A stretch of DNA of 64,000 nucleotides, taken from the NCBI GenBank assembly GCA_963970005.1, contig CAXAMN010022017.1, positions 393,826 to 457,825 on the forward strand, written 5' to 3'. A program made the position numbers and the translations under genes. The notes below the pieces were generated by a model that was not told the origin of the DNA, searched no databases, and saw only the letters and a program-made list of their open reading frames with translations. Positions 30,626 to 40,771 of this stretch are shown in pieces. Every line of letters starts with the position of its first letter. The first letter of the stretch is position 1. The DNA is from Durusdinium trenchii. Taxonomy: Eukaryota > Sar > Dinophyceae > Suessiales > Symbiodiniaceae.

Positions 30626-31211
30626 ACATATAGGGACTGAATTCACCTCGATCTCTTGGATTCGTCCTCTCTTGGTCGGGCCTGCGGCCAGGCATGGCCA
30701 GGCTCCGATTGACGACGCGTGGGACCCGCAGCCGGTGGCGGCTGGACGTGCAACACGTGGGCGTGTTATAACGTGGTGTGGAGTGTCGTTCTACGCCCAC
30801 GGCACGGGACAAGACCCGAGCCTGTTCGAACATCGTCCATCCCAAACCCCTGCCAAATCGGAGGTCGAGTCAAGACCCGAGCTGGTGGCAGTGGACACCA
30901 AAGCATGCACTGACCGTGAGTGACTTGTTGCCGCCGACCTGTGCAGGGTTGCCCCCTCCGACCTGCGGGGGAGTAAATGCTCCAGGATGGGTTCCACTGC
31001 TTTGTCATGCTTTGCCTCCTACCTGGTCTTGCTGAGAATTTGGGTGATCAATGTGCCATGTCAGATGCTTAGGGCCATGGGCCATGGGTCAAATGATTGG
31101 TGAATCTTCCAGTCCCATTGGAGGTACAAGTATGGACCTGCCAGGTCACCACCAAGAAGTCCTTCTGAGTCTGCATTTCAGCCACCATGTCCGAGAATTG
31201 TGACTATAATT

Positions 31212-31310
31212 CCCATACACTCCATGTATTGTATGGAATATATGCCTACACTGACCCCCCCAAAACCACCCCAATGTAGGCATATATATGGCATACACGG
31301 AGTGTATGGG
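31212..31310. mobile_element. Family A palindromic element (copy A8)
   Basis: CCCATACACTCC to GGAGTGTATGGG, flanked by ATT on both sides; typical full-length copy with the GACCCCCCCAAAACCACCCC core. Confidence 0.95.
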
Positions 31311-31435
31311 ATTAGTCAGGTGCTGGTCTTTCTTTCGTGCCTCCCTCAGTTTCCCTGGAAAGGTGGTCAGATGTTAAGTCATGTTAAGTCCACCCTGTGT
31401 CGTCCACCGCCTTAAACACCCCCCCGTCTTCCGAG

Positions 31436-31590
31436 CCGAACCACCGGACCCCGCACGGGACACCGGACTCGTCCCGACCCGCCGACCCCCCCCGTTCCGC
31501 GCCATGCCGACGATCTCCAAGTACACCGCCCACCTCGGACCGGTGGCCGGGCGAGCGACCATCAAGGGGTGGGAAGGTGCCGGCAGCCAG
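31436..31590 (+). CDS. Hypothetical protein, internal exon
   Basis: After a pyrimidine-rich acceptor (CCCCCCCGTCTTCCGAG) the plus frame reads EPPDPARDTGLVPTRRPPPF then TISKYTAHLGPVAGRATIKG, ending CAG/GTACTG in phase 0. GC3 is about 78% and RNY codons dominate. Two minus frames are open but fit less well. No family was recognised. Confidence 0.5.
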
Positions 31591-31644
31591 GTACTGAAGG
31601 TACTGAGCCCAGTGGGTGGCAAGGTGCATGATACAATAAGAGAA

Positions 31645-31798
31645 TCAGGAAAGAGAGTGTCTTGGCGAAGACTTGCGATATAATCCGATCATACCCAAAT
31701 GATCGAAGGCACAGGCACCAGGCACAGGCACCATCTTCACGAGCAACTGTTTTTGTTCAATCAGATCTCTCTCTTTCTCTTTCTCTTTCTCTTTCTCT

Positions 31799-31840
<42 letters not shown>

Positions 31841-32089
31841 CCATGTTCAATCGGTGGTTTATCGCCAGAATTCAGCACCAACCGCTCGACTGTTCCAGTG
31901 TGGTTTTGCCTCTTCCTTTTCCGCTTCCCGTGTTCCGTGAACACGTGGACCCGTTCCGAAGACGTCTTCGCTCGCTCCAATTCTGCTCCAGGTGACTCTT
32001 GGTCCACGTACAGGAGCGCCAAAAGGGCCATGATGAAGTGAAGTAAGGTGAAGGGGATGGCTGCCCAAATCCCCAGCCGGAACATCCCC
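31645..32089 (-). CDS. Membrane-anchored protein exon with RE/KE tail
   Basis: An acceptor GGTCTGCCCAG opens a minus frame with one clear membrane helix (WAAIPFTLLHFIMALLALLY), then a soluble charged region (ESPGAELERAKTSSERVHVF). The frame continues through the CT/GA microsatellite at 31767-31838 as alternating Arg-Glu and Lys-Glu, then DLIEQKQLLVKMVPVPGAC to a stop at 31645. The frame is also open upstream for about 110 codons. It may be that only the part above the microsatellite is exon. No family was recognised. Confidence 0.45.
31767..31838. repeat. (CTTTCT)n then (CT)n microsatellite
   Basis: About seven CTTTCT-type units followed by sixteen CT units. It lies in frame with the minus-strand coding frame described for 31645-32089. 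Confidence 0.95.
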
Positions 32090-32365
32090 CTGGGCAGACC
32101 AGCCGCGCGTCCGCGCCGCGCGTGTTTCCACGCGGGTGTGTGTACGGCGTCACGTAAACCGAAGTGGACCCGTTCCAAAAGGTTCTGGCAACGATGAACC
32201 CTTCTTTTTGGGGGAGAGCGGGCCTTCAAAAGCACTGTAAATGCCATGCAAATGTTCAAGAACTCCTCAGAAAACCAATTCTTTTGGGGTGGTGATCTGT
32301 TCTTCGAATGTTTTATAAAGGGGTGTTGGGACTGTTGACTTGCTGCAACCTGTGGCCAATCCATA

Positions 32366-32455
32366 CCAGCACCCTCCAACAGGCTGCATTGGAACCCTAA
32401 CAGGTGGTTTCTGGGCATCTGTTGCCAGCTGCAAACAACTGTTGGAGGGTCCAGG
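32366..32455. mobile_element. Family B palindromic element (copy B4)
   Basis: CCAGCACCCTCCAACAGG to CTGTTGGAGGGTCCAGG with TA on both sides. Confidence 0.85.
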
Positions 32456-32965
32456 TAAGCAATGAATTAAGGTGATCTTCGGCGAAGTCTAGATTGGAAC
32501 TTGGGAATTTTGGAACACTTGGCTAGTGTTGGACTATGTTGGACTGTTCCATTTTCAATTCGGTCCTCTGAAGTATGCGGTAATATTATATATATATATG
32601 CCACCCAGATGTGAAACCTGCCACCCCAATACTCCCAAGCAATGAATGAGTCACCTCATCTGGCTATCTACCAAAGCCCCACCCCAAAAGGGCCCGCAAC
32701 TTCTGATCGCCTTAGATGGCCTTAGCCTGTGAGGTTTTTGACTCAAACGAGCACAACACGTATCTACGACTCCAACCACCACCCCCCAGCACTCCCCCGA
32801 AACCACCCTCACCCTTTCCACATCGCAGAGACGACGTGCCGCTAACAAAGCCACACACCTGGACTCCTGACCGAACCTGGACGTGATCCACCACGTCCCA
32901 GGGCGGAATCACAGGAGCTCTGGGGTTGGAACTGAAACCCGTCAACGTTAACCGCCCTAATAGTC

Positions 32966-33101
32966 CTCATACACTCCATGGGACTGCCATAGGACTGCCG
33001 CCCCAAACAGACCCCCCCCTTTCCACCACCCCCCCTTTTCCACCACCCCTGGCCATTTCTCGGCAGTCCGTCCTGGCAGTCCCAGACGGGTCGTGTATGG
33101 G
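32966..33101. mobile_element. Family A element (copy A9)
   Basis: CTCATACACTCCATGGGACT to CGGGTCGTGTATGGG with GTC on both sides; the core is C-rich and longer than usual. Confidence 0.8.
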
Positions 33102-33189
33102 GTCTGTTCGCAGGTCATGTCTGGAGACCCGGTGCCATGAACCGGACCTGCCCAGCACGAGGTATGCGAGTTCACGGGGCCTACCATGA

Positions 33190-33365
33190 AGTAAAGACGC
33201 TAGTCACAAGGGCATCGAAACCGAGCTCCCGGCCTTACTAGGAGCAAGGACGCTACTTGCGAAGAGATCGGACAAGTAGTAGTTTCTTGCTCCGTTCATA
33301 GCAAGAACGCTCCTAGTAGTAATACCCTTGTTCCGTTCATAGCGATGCCCTTTGTTCCCTTCGCA
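33190..33365. repeat. CTAGTAG / GTTCATAGC degenerate module
   Basis: Repeats of TTGCTCCGTTCATAGCAAG and CTCCTAGTAGTAA, related to 281-385. Confidence 0.65.
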
Positions 33366-33661
33366 GCTCCGGGTTTTTGGTGCAACTCAAGCCCCTCAAG
33401 AGCGTTCACACGTGATTCTACCGACCTCCCGACCTCCCCGTTGGTTGGTCAAGGTGCCGAAGTCTCACAAGTAATGGGGCACACCATTGGTTAAGCGAAC
33501 TTGAAAAACCTGTTGGTGTGTAGTGGGGGTGAAGCCCTAATCACCAGGTTTGCAGGTTATCCACTATGATTGGGCAGGAGGGAGGACATGAGAGTTGCAC
33601 TATTCCATCGATGTCGTGCCACCTCTCATGGGATGCAAGATGATGCAAGAAACATAAATAT

Positions 33662-33733
33662 CCCATACACTCCATGTATGGAATATATGCCTACATTGAT
33701 GTAGGCATATATGGCATACATGGAGTGTATGGG
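33662..33733. mobile_element. Family A minimal element (copy A10)
   Basis: A 72-bp near-perfect palindrome, CCCATACACTCCATGTATGG to its inverse, lacking the C-rich core and flanked by TAT. It shows the smallest unit of the family. Confidence 0.95.
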
Positions 33734-33747
33734 TATACCCTCCCCTG

Positions 33748-33832
33748 AACTAACATGGAAGTGGAAAACCCCCTGAGAGGAAGCATGTCATTTGAGGGGC
33801 CATTTTCCACTTCCATACTTTAGTTCCAGGAG
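33748..33832. mobile_element. Family E palindromic element (copy E2)
   Basis: AACTAACATGGAAGTGGAAA left, TTTTCCACTTCCATACTTTA right. It lies 15 bp from A10. Confidence 0.85.
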
Positions 33833-34552
33833 TGCCAGACTAAAGGCCAGACTTGAGGGACCTCCAATCACCAACCCAAGCAATTCCAAGCAACTCCAAA
33901 TCCCAAAAAACCACCCCCAAAACTCTCTCCCTTCCCCCTATATCCACTCCCACGAATCTCATTCGGTCAAAAACCCACGTCTGGTTCGGCCGAACAAGGC
34001 GCTGCTGTACGAAGAGCCGTCCAAAGGAACCAATGGAGATGCTGGCACCTGCCAGGCAGAGGGATCTGCTTGGACCCTGGAAGAAGGTCCACATGGACCC
34101 TGCAAACCACGTGGAGGGTGGGTAGAGGAAAACCATCTGGAAGAGGAGGCCACAAGCTCAGGTCCATGTTCGTTTTCAGGAGTGTAGGGGAAACGAGGAA
34201 CCACTGAACGAGCAATCTGAACATTTCTGACCTGAACACGACGGATGGGACTGGCGTATTGGCCCACATTGACCCAGGGTGAGCCACCCCTTCATGCATC
34301 TAAATAGGAGTGTCAGGCAATGATATCCATTTGGGAAAATAACAAGGTCGATTTGGTGCCATATACTCGGTTGTACACTTGGGGGCCTCTATTCATCAAC
34401 CAACCATCTACAAAACACCACGCAGTATTTGCTGCGCGGAGCCGCCTTCCAGCATACCGAGCCATCACTCAACCAGCCCTCACTCAATGCATGTCTCACA
34501 TCAGGGCATCAACTAACAACATCAGGATCTTGGGCCTATTACTAGCAAGAAT

Positions 34553-34638
34553 GGATGACGATGGTTCAGTTGCAGGCCTTGATCAAGAATATATATATAT
34601 ATGTATACTTTGAGTGTTCACTGACTGTTACAGGTCAT
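34553..34638. repeat. Family J dispersed element
   Basis: GATGGTTCAGTTGCAGGCCT at the left and ACTGACTGTTACAGGT at the right; the same pair of blocks occurs at 51803-51871. Confidence 0.65.
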
Positions 34639-34994
34639 GTCTTATCCAGACCCCAAGTTTCATGTCGGATATCAATATCCACAAGTATCCACACAGAGAT
34701 TTCAAGAATCAAGTGAAATATCACTTCCTGAAGACACAAGCATCACTGGAGAGACCCAAGTGAAACATCCTTCAGTGAAACATCCTTCAGGATCCTTCCA
34801 TGGGAGAACGATGTACACCTCCACCGGCGGGAACTCTTCCTTACGATCTGCACCGGTCATGAAAGGGTTCGACTCTTCAGCCTCCCACGAGGCACAATAA
34901 GACCTGGCAGTGAGGGTCCTGTGTTTCACTATATGATTGAATATGATTGAGCCATTTTGGAACCCTTACAGGTGCCAAGTTGCGGTTCTGTATA

Positions 34995-35072
34995 CCAGGA
35001 CCTTCCAACAGGTTACCACCTGCGACTTAAGTCTACAAAAGCCCTGAAAGGAGATCTATTGGAAGGTGCTGG
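34995..35072. mobile_element. Family B palindromic element (copy B3)
   Basis: CCAGGACCTTCCAACAGG to CTATTGGAAGGTGCTGG with TA on both sides. CAACAG/GTTACC and TGGAAG/GTGC would bound a 54-nt intron (35012-35065). Confidence 0.9.
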
Positions 35073-35302
35073 TATACATATATGCTAATACTCCCCACAA
35101 CTCAGCATCGCCTGGTTTTCGGATGGTACCAGTCACTGGGGGCCGCTTGGAATGTCCAGCCGTCCAGCCTTGCTGGGACGGGGGTCGTGGTGGCTGGCCT
35201 CGCCAGCCTCCTACTCCCAGCGTGCCTGCCAGGGCAAAGTTCCATCCCATGGAGCTGACGTACCTCGCCGCCCATCCCAGGGCCAGCTCAACGGGGGGGA
35301 AG
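35066..35302 (+). CDS. Hypothetical exon beginning inside a B element
   Basis: If the AG at 35064-35065 in the right end of the B element is used as acceptor, the plus frame runs 79 codons in phase 0 to AAG/GTCTGA: PGFRMVPVTGGRLECPAVQP and later ARAKFHPMELTYLAAHPRAS, with GC3 about 73% in the second half. A conventional exon starting further inside the same frame is equally possible. No family was recognised. Confidence 0.4.
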
Positions 35303-35454
35303 GTCTGAACATGAGCCACCGGCCGGCGTCTAACATAGGGTGCCTGTTTCTGTCAGCTTGGTATTCCAATGCTTGGTGGAAAATGAACTGGGTGCAAGTG
35401 CACTTGAAGTTACAGTAGGTCCTAGCTGGGAAAAATAGAAGCACTAAACAAGTA

Positions 35455-35535
35455 CTAGGACCTTCCAACAGGTCACCACCTGCCACTTTAAGTCTACAAA
35501 AGCCTCCAGGTCGGAGACCTGTTGGAAGGTGCTGG
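35455..35535. mobile_element. Family B palindromic element (copy B5)
   Basis: CTAGGACCTTCCAACAGGTC to GACCTGTTGGAAGGTGCTGG with TA on both sides; nearly the same core as the copies at 15.3 and 35.0 kb. Confidence 0.9.
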
Positions 35536-35659
35536 TAGATGCCCCAGAACCACACCTCACCAGATAGACCAGTGGATCCCAATCCTTCATTAATTATCTT
35601 GGTTTTTGCAATGTCTTGATTCATCACGCCGATATGGCTTGTAATACCGAGATGTTCCT

Positions 35660-35851
35660 TCATTCTTTATCCCCAAACGCATCCAAATTCCATGTACTGA
35701 ACCGGCGACACGCCTCAAGGCGAGACCCGTCGGTCCCGTCAGTGCAGTCGACGCCAGATGTGATGGTCAATCCCAGTTCGGGCCCACCGGCACGGGCGAA
35801 GCCGTGGCTCGGTCTGAAAAAAGGTCGACCGAAGATGATGCCCAGTTCGGG
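35660..35851 (-). CDS. Last exon, aspartic-protease-like C terminus
   Basis: An excellent acceptor (GTGTTCTTTGGTTTCAG) opens a 63-codon minus frame ending in TGA: PELGIIFGRPFFRPSHGFAR then AGGPELGLTI. I-x-G-x-P-F-x-R followed by F-x-R and a G-L pair resembles the C-terminal segment of pepsin-type (A1) proteases, where this stretch follows the second catalytic half. The catalytic DTG motifs are not in this exon; a later DGTDG is not one. RNY codons are frequent. The family call is tentative; the exon call is firmer. E copy E3 lies in the presumed upstream intron. Confidence 0.5.
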   Translation of the reverse strand, partial: PELGIIFGRPFFRPSHGFARAGGPELGLTITSGVDCTDGTDGSRLEACRRFSTWNLDAFGDKE

Positions 35852-35885
35852 CTGAAACCAAAGAACACGCACACCCATCATATAC

Positions 35886-35982
35886 CCTCTGACTCACTAA
35901 CATGGAAGTGGAAAACCCGCTGTTGGTAGAGGAAAGTAGTCTTCCAAGTGACCATTGTCCACTTCCATGTTAGTGCGCCAGA
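35886..35982. mobile_element. Family E palindromic element (copy E3)
   Basis: CACTAACATGGAAGTGGA pairs with TCCACTTCCATGTTAGTG, and pairing extends outward to CCCTCTG/CAGAGGG. Confidence 0.9.
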
Positions 35983-36343
35983 GGGTAATCATTGATATCT
36001 GTGCAACATGAGCAGTCAAGTATACCGTCCAACACCGGCTCTGGCCAAGTATACCGTCCAAGCCCGGGAAACGACTTGCCTTCTGGTCCTGGGAAGTCCG
36101 GGGGGATCGCAAAATCGAATCTTGATGAATCTTGAACGCTTAACCTCGACCATCACCACCCATGTCGGGTGCTTAGATGGAAAGCATATCTTGCAGAGGT
36201 GGGGTCTAGAAAAACCTTCTAAAGCACCTGAAGAAAAAGCGGTGCTGGTCACAGATCCTTTGGTTTTTGCTTCCTTCCTCCCGATCAGACCAGATATCTG
36301 GACCCCATGATGTCAAGGGCAGAATGGATGATTTTTTTTTCAG

Positions 36344-36537
36344 GTAGATCAGCTTCATGGATGCCGCTTCAGAACGGTCATAACACCTTTGTTTCAGAAC
36401 GTCACCGGCGTCTCACGGCATCACGGCGGAGCGCCCTGTGCCGTGCGCGTCACTTCGTGATTGCTCGGTGGCGCGCCGTAACGCCAACCACGGTCGACGT
36501 CGAGTACTGGAACATGCGGGCCCGGTTGCAAGCTTAA
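36344..36537 (+). CDS. Last exon of a hypothetical plus-strand gene
   Basis: A very strong acceptor (GATGATTTTTTTTTCAG) opens a 64-codon frame ending in TAA: RSASWMPLQNGHNTFVSERH then ARWRAVTPTTVDVEYWNMRA. GC3 is about 64%. The plus frame at 36008-36310 (YRPTPALAKYTVQARETTCL) may be the preceding exon, though its donor is not clear. No family was recognised. Confidence 0.5.
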
Positions 36538-37159
36538 GGCCGCATGCGCAAAGGTGTTGACAAAGCCATTCAGCATGGGCAAGAGGAGGCACACAAAGAC
36601 CTGTTATTTGGGGGCATCATTGGTTTAAGAGATGCGAAGGCATACTAAATTTCTTAGTTTTTTGTGGTATAAGTCCTTGAAACAGCCGCCTAAACCTGTT
36701 GTGGCTTGACCTTTAGTGGTGTATATAGTGGTTGTAGTTGTTTAGCAAGAAATACCTTCAAAACCGCAATGACTAAGGGGATACTATGTTAAGATATTAT
36801 GTTAATTAAGGGTCTCATTAAAACCACGCCACTACCACGCCAGTGCGGACACGCATCGTCGAAGTCCAAGATCCATTTCCCGAATCCAAGACCCTCCGTG
36901 TCATTGATCCCTAGGCTTCCAACCACTCCCCAAGCACCATTAATACTTCAAAAAAGCCTGGCCTGTATGGAACAAACCGATGGAAAACACTACCAAAACC
37001 GGTCAATTATCCTGTAAATGGCCTGGCTAATAGGCTAAGGTCTATGGCATTCGTTGGCCACACGGAACCTTGGAGGACGCGTGAACACTTCACGCGTCCA
37101 AACGGGACGAATCCCATGAAGGTGACCACATACCTGGTCAAAACCTGGAACTCCACTTC

Positions 37160-37266
37160 CAGTGGTTTCAGAGGTTCGATAGCACAATCCCTTAAAAGGA
37201 GGTTTGGATGGGCCCCCATCTAAGGGACATCATGGGGTCTATGCCATCGAACCTCTGAAACCACTG
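37160..37266. mobile_element. Family G palindromic element
   Basis: CAGTGGTTTCAGAGGTTCGA is exactly inverted at the right end. A right-end fragment (TCGAACCTTCGAAACCACTG) lies at 5541. Confidence 0.9.
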
Positions 37267-37810
37267 TACCCATCCTGAGGTCAAGCGGTCCAAACTCCAA
37301 AACCTGGTCGACGTGGTGCAGGTTGCGCGAGGTGCTGCCCCTGGGAGCCCATTCTCAGCATCCCAAAGCCATGTCTCATCTATGTATGTCGGACCTCGTG
37401 TTTTATTCGCGAGCAGTTCCTCCTCCTCCACCGACCGCGGAAATTCCGGGTATCATGACCTGAATGATTTGCAAGTTGGACATGGAAAGCCGTTTCTTTC
37501 GCCCGGAAAGTGTCCCCTCCATCCCTGCACCGAAAAATGCCGGTGCCGTCACCATGGTCACCTGCACACGGTCCGCGGTACGTCATACCGTCCGCGGCAC
37601 ATACTGGAAGGACCAAGGGATGGTTTCGAAGTCCTCGTCATCCTCGCGTTTCCGTGGTGAAGGGCCAACGACTGTTGAGCCATGAAGGGCCGTCAGGGAC
37701 GCGAAGCAAAAAAAAACAGGGAAGGAAGAAAAACAGTCCCCGAAATCAGCACGGTTACGTGGATGGCATAGGCCCTTAGATGCCTAGGGCCTTGGATGGC
37801 GTAGCCCTTT

Positions 37811-37897
37811 TCCTATGGGTCCGCATACCTTCTGAGAAGGTGATTGGAGACTATGTCACTATGTAGGCTTGGAAGGTCGGTATGTGGATCTATAGGG
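37811..37897. mobile_element. Family C element (copy C4)
   Basis: TCCTATGGGTCCGCATACC to GTGGATCTATAGGG with TTT on both sides. Confidence 0.85.
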
Positions 37898-38151
37898 TTT
37901 AGGAGCAAGATGTGTGTTCCCTTCTTTCTGGGAGAAACGGGTTTCATGTACGTGCGGGACGCACCTCCGAAAGAGCTGCCGCAGATCAATCAAGGAGCAA
38001 CGAGGGATAGAACAAACCCTTCTCCTTGTGCTTAGGAAAGTCCAAGAACACCACCTGGTGGGTGGGTGGGCGGCGTGGGCGGTGATGGTGCTTTAGGAAG
38101 GCCCTGACCAAACCGACAATAGCACGAAACAAACTACAGTAATAACTAATA

Positions 38152-38238
38152 CCCGGACCATCCAAGGGGTGCCCTGTCTGGAAGCCTAGGCCGGTAGTGT
38201 GGGGTAGTCCAGCCAGGACAACCCTTGGATGGTCCTGG
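38152..38238. mobile_element. Family B element (copy B8)
   Basis: CCCGGACCATCCAAGGGG to CCCTTGGATGGTCCTGG with TA on both sides; the core CCAGCCAGGACAACCC is shared with the copy at 44.3 kb. Confidence 0.85.
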
Positions 38239-38481
38239 TATATTATTCTGCCCTTCTTTAGGGGGGGGGGCCACGGCCAACAGCGCCCCTGCTTGAAGGT
38301 TGTTGGAGGAAAAATGGCTTCTTGAACCCTGAATCCTATTTCGATATGCCGGATTAACCAAACTTTCCACCTGTATGAGTATAGTGGAAAAATGAATCCC
38401 CAACAGAAAGGGCTTTGCAGCTTATCGCACGAACCAGGCAGTGCAGCACAGGGCGACGACTCCCAGCGAGAAGACGGACGT

Positions 38482-38588
38482 CGGATCCACATACCTTCTC
38501 AGGTACGGTGATTGGAGACGATTGATGTAGGCTTGGGGGGGCCAATTATATACCTTCTGAGGTACGGTGGATCCGTGGATCCATAGGG
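38482..38588. mobile_element. Family C element (copy C3)
   Basis: GGATCCACATACCTTCTCAG left and CCTTCTGAGGTACGGTGGAT then CCATAGGG right. The outer CCCTAT of the left end is missing and the TCAG/GTAC junctions differ from other copies. Confidence 0.75.
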
Positions 38589-38609
38589 AGAGAGGCTCTC
38601 ACTCTTCAG

Positions 38610-38938
38610 CTCGCCTTCCTTGCATCGCGACCTTCCACGACCAGCCAAGCATCATCAAAGTCTTCGACATCCATGCTGCGTTCGCAGTGGAGGGCGACCC
38701 GTTCAACGAAGCGCTGAGACGAGGCGACCCGTTTGAGCCCGGCGGCGGGGACAGTTTTTTCGCCCCGACATGGTCACCCGCAGCCGCTTTAGGGATGGAT
38801 AGTCCAGCGTCAAGATCCCAGCTCAGCGGTGGTTTAAGGTGCTTGGAGCTGGCATGTTGCTTTTCATGCTTTTTCAGGATGTGGGCCCATTCCGGGCCCC
38901 TGGTTGTAACATGTTGTAACAAAAGTCGATTGGACTGA
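38610..38938 (+). CDS. Hypothetical protein, 3' exon
   Basis: After CTCTCACTCTTCAG the plus frame reads FHDQPSIIKVFDIHAAFAVE then GDPFNEALRRGDPFEPGGGD and runs to a TGA at 38938. GC3 of the first 45 codons is near 80% with strong RNY bias. The last third is less coding-like, so a donor may precede it. A 128-codon minus frame overlaps. Element C3 sits directly upstream. Confidence 0.45.
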
Positions 38939-39605
38939 GATAGCTGCTCCAGAGGGATCTGGAATCTAAGGCATCCAAGAACCATTTATAGCGGTTCTTT
39001 GGCGTCTGGACCAGTCCCAACACGAGTCCAGTTGGTCACCAAACACCCAAGATCCCCAACTACCAACTGAACCTGCATGTCGATATGGCTTCTATCCGAG
39101 ACTGGAAAAGTCGGAAGCTTAGAAAATACCAACCCCATTGCGGGGCTATTACATGCTATTGGCCCCCCAACTGAATCTTGTGAACATCTTTTCATGAAGT
39201 TCCCCACCCTCTAGAATGTTGACCATGAGCCGCATGGTCCATACAGTGAATCTTAGCACTGACACACGTCTGCTTTGCTGCCACTCCATGACATGTGCGG
39301 AGTTTGTGAATGATGCATGTTCATCCCGGCTTGATGTAGATTCTTGATTAATAATCCTCCTATTTGGATTGAACCGGCTCTTCATATGGGGGGGCTTCGT
39401 TTAATGTCAAGAGTCTACATTAGTCAACCAAAAGCAGCCCCAAGGGAGTTCTGCAAGACCGGCACCAGCTTTCCGGCCCCAGCTGGAGATGGTTGGACAT
39501 CCCGCAAGGAGAGATACACTCGCTGAAATACATATGGAAGTGGATGGCAGGGCTCTGTCTTCCTCGTCTTCGAAAAGGTGATTTCCAGTGGTGTTCCACT
39601 TCTAT

Positions 39606-39717
39606 CCCAAACACGACCCATGGGACTGCCATAGGACTGCCGCCCCATTGACCCCCCTGGCACCACCCCTGGCCGTTTCTCGGCAGTCCTATGCCAGTCC
39701 CATGGGTTGTATCTAGG
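39606..39717. mobile_element. Family A element (copy A11)
   Basis: CCCAAACACGACCCATGGGA to CCATGGGTTGTATCTAGG with TAT on both sides. Confidence 0.85.
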
Positions 39718-40431
39718 TATGATTGTTTCCAGTGCTGAACCACTTACTTGCTGGGGGTCTTCCGGTGCCTAACACCGGCGTCCAGGCGTCCGGATGCTCA
39801 TCGTACACTCGGTGCGCCTTGCAACGAACGCACAGAGCCCGTTGAGCTGGTTCTGTTCTCAGTCCCAGCCATGGCTAGCTTTGTTATTTTCATTCCGTTG
39901 AGTTCGTGGCGAGGGACGTGGCACCGTTGAATTGGCAACACGTGGAACACGTTTGATGCAACGTCAGGTCCAAAACAAAAGACACCCCCCAAAACACACA
40001 CAAACACGCTTACGTCATCTTACGTCATGGTCTTGCTTCTCACTCCTCCAAGATTCGCTACCTCCCTCCCACACCCGCGTGAACCGTGTCAGGACCCCTG
40101 TGGACTGGTTTTTCCCCACCGGTGGGCTTGGGGGAAACGCTTCAGCCCCCCCGAACGGCCGAAGGCCTTTCAAGGCCGCCAGGAAGGGATCGTTGGACGA
40201 ACTGGCGCTGATGCCTTGGCCGAGACGAACGGACGAGACCTCGGTGCCACCGACCTGTCATGTCCTGTCTGGAGATCCCGAATGGTAGTGTAGGGCCGGG
40301 GCCGAAACCAGCTAGGTGACCCCCGACCTGGTTCGGTGCATACCGTACGTGTTTGGCCAACAGTGTCCCAAGCTCGCATCTGGCTTTGGGCTCTTCGCCC
40401 CGCTGCTGTCGCTCGCTGTTGGGCTTTGAAG

Positions 40432-40629
40432 TCTGCCGTGGACCGAAGCGACATGCGCAGCACCGGCGGCGTCAACGACTTGTTCCAGCGCCAGCCAATT
40501 GCCCCAACGGGTTTCGTGTTTGGGAAGATGGACATGCGGCATGAGCCAGCCATGAGCTCCGCCTTCGGTCCAACAACGCCAAATGGCTTTCCAATGAACC
40601 TTGAAAGCCATTCCAAGGACTATTCCAAG
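40432..40629 (+). CDS. Hypothetical protein, 66-codon exon
   Basis: Phase 0 at both ends, between CGCTGTTGGGCTTTGAAG and AAG/GTTATC. It reads SAVDRSDMRSTGGVNDLFQR then IAPTGFVFGKMDMRHEPAMS; a run of AGC-GAC-GGC-type codons supports the plus strand. A 148-codon minus frame (40170-40616) overlaps and is the main alternative. No family was recognised. Confidence 0.45.
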
Positions 40630-40771
40630 GTTATCCTTATTTTGCAAGTTCATAGACCGTTTGTCCGATTCAAATTCACGACACGTGGACTTCTTGATTG
40701 CTGTGCTGCTGCTGTGCTGCTGGCCGAGTGCCTGTAAAAGCAGCAGCACAAACTAAATGTCCCCACTTCAG

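Noticed and set aside
31213..31310. Family A palindromes as transcription terminators or structured RNAs
   Set aside because: Shared ends, 3-bp flanking duplications and dispersed copies in both core orientations identify them as inserted elements.
31645..32418. A single 257-codon minus frame taken as one protein
   Set aside because: The upper third covers a B element and poor composition; only the part below 32089 has an acceptor and a membrane helix.
34950..34965. AGCCATTTTGG, like part of the dinoflagellate spliced leader
   Set aside because: It lacks the leading CCGT and the trailing CTCAAG; no spliced-leader relic of useful length was found on either strand.
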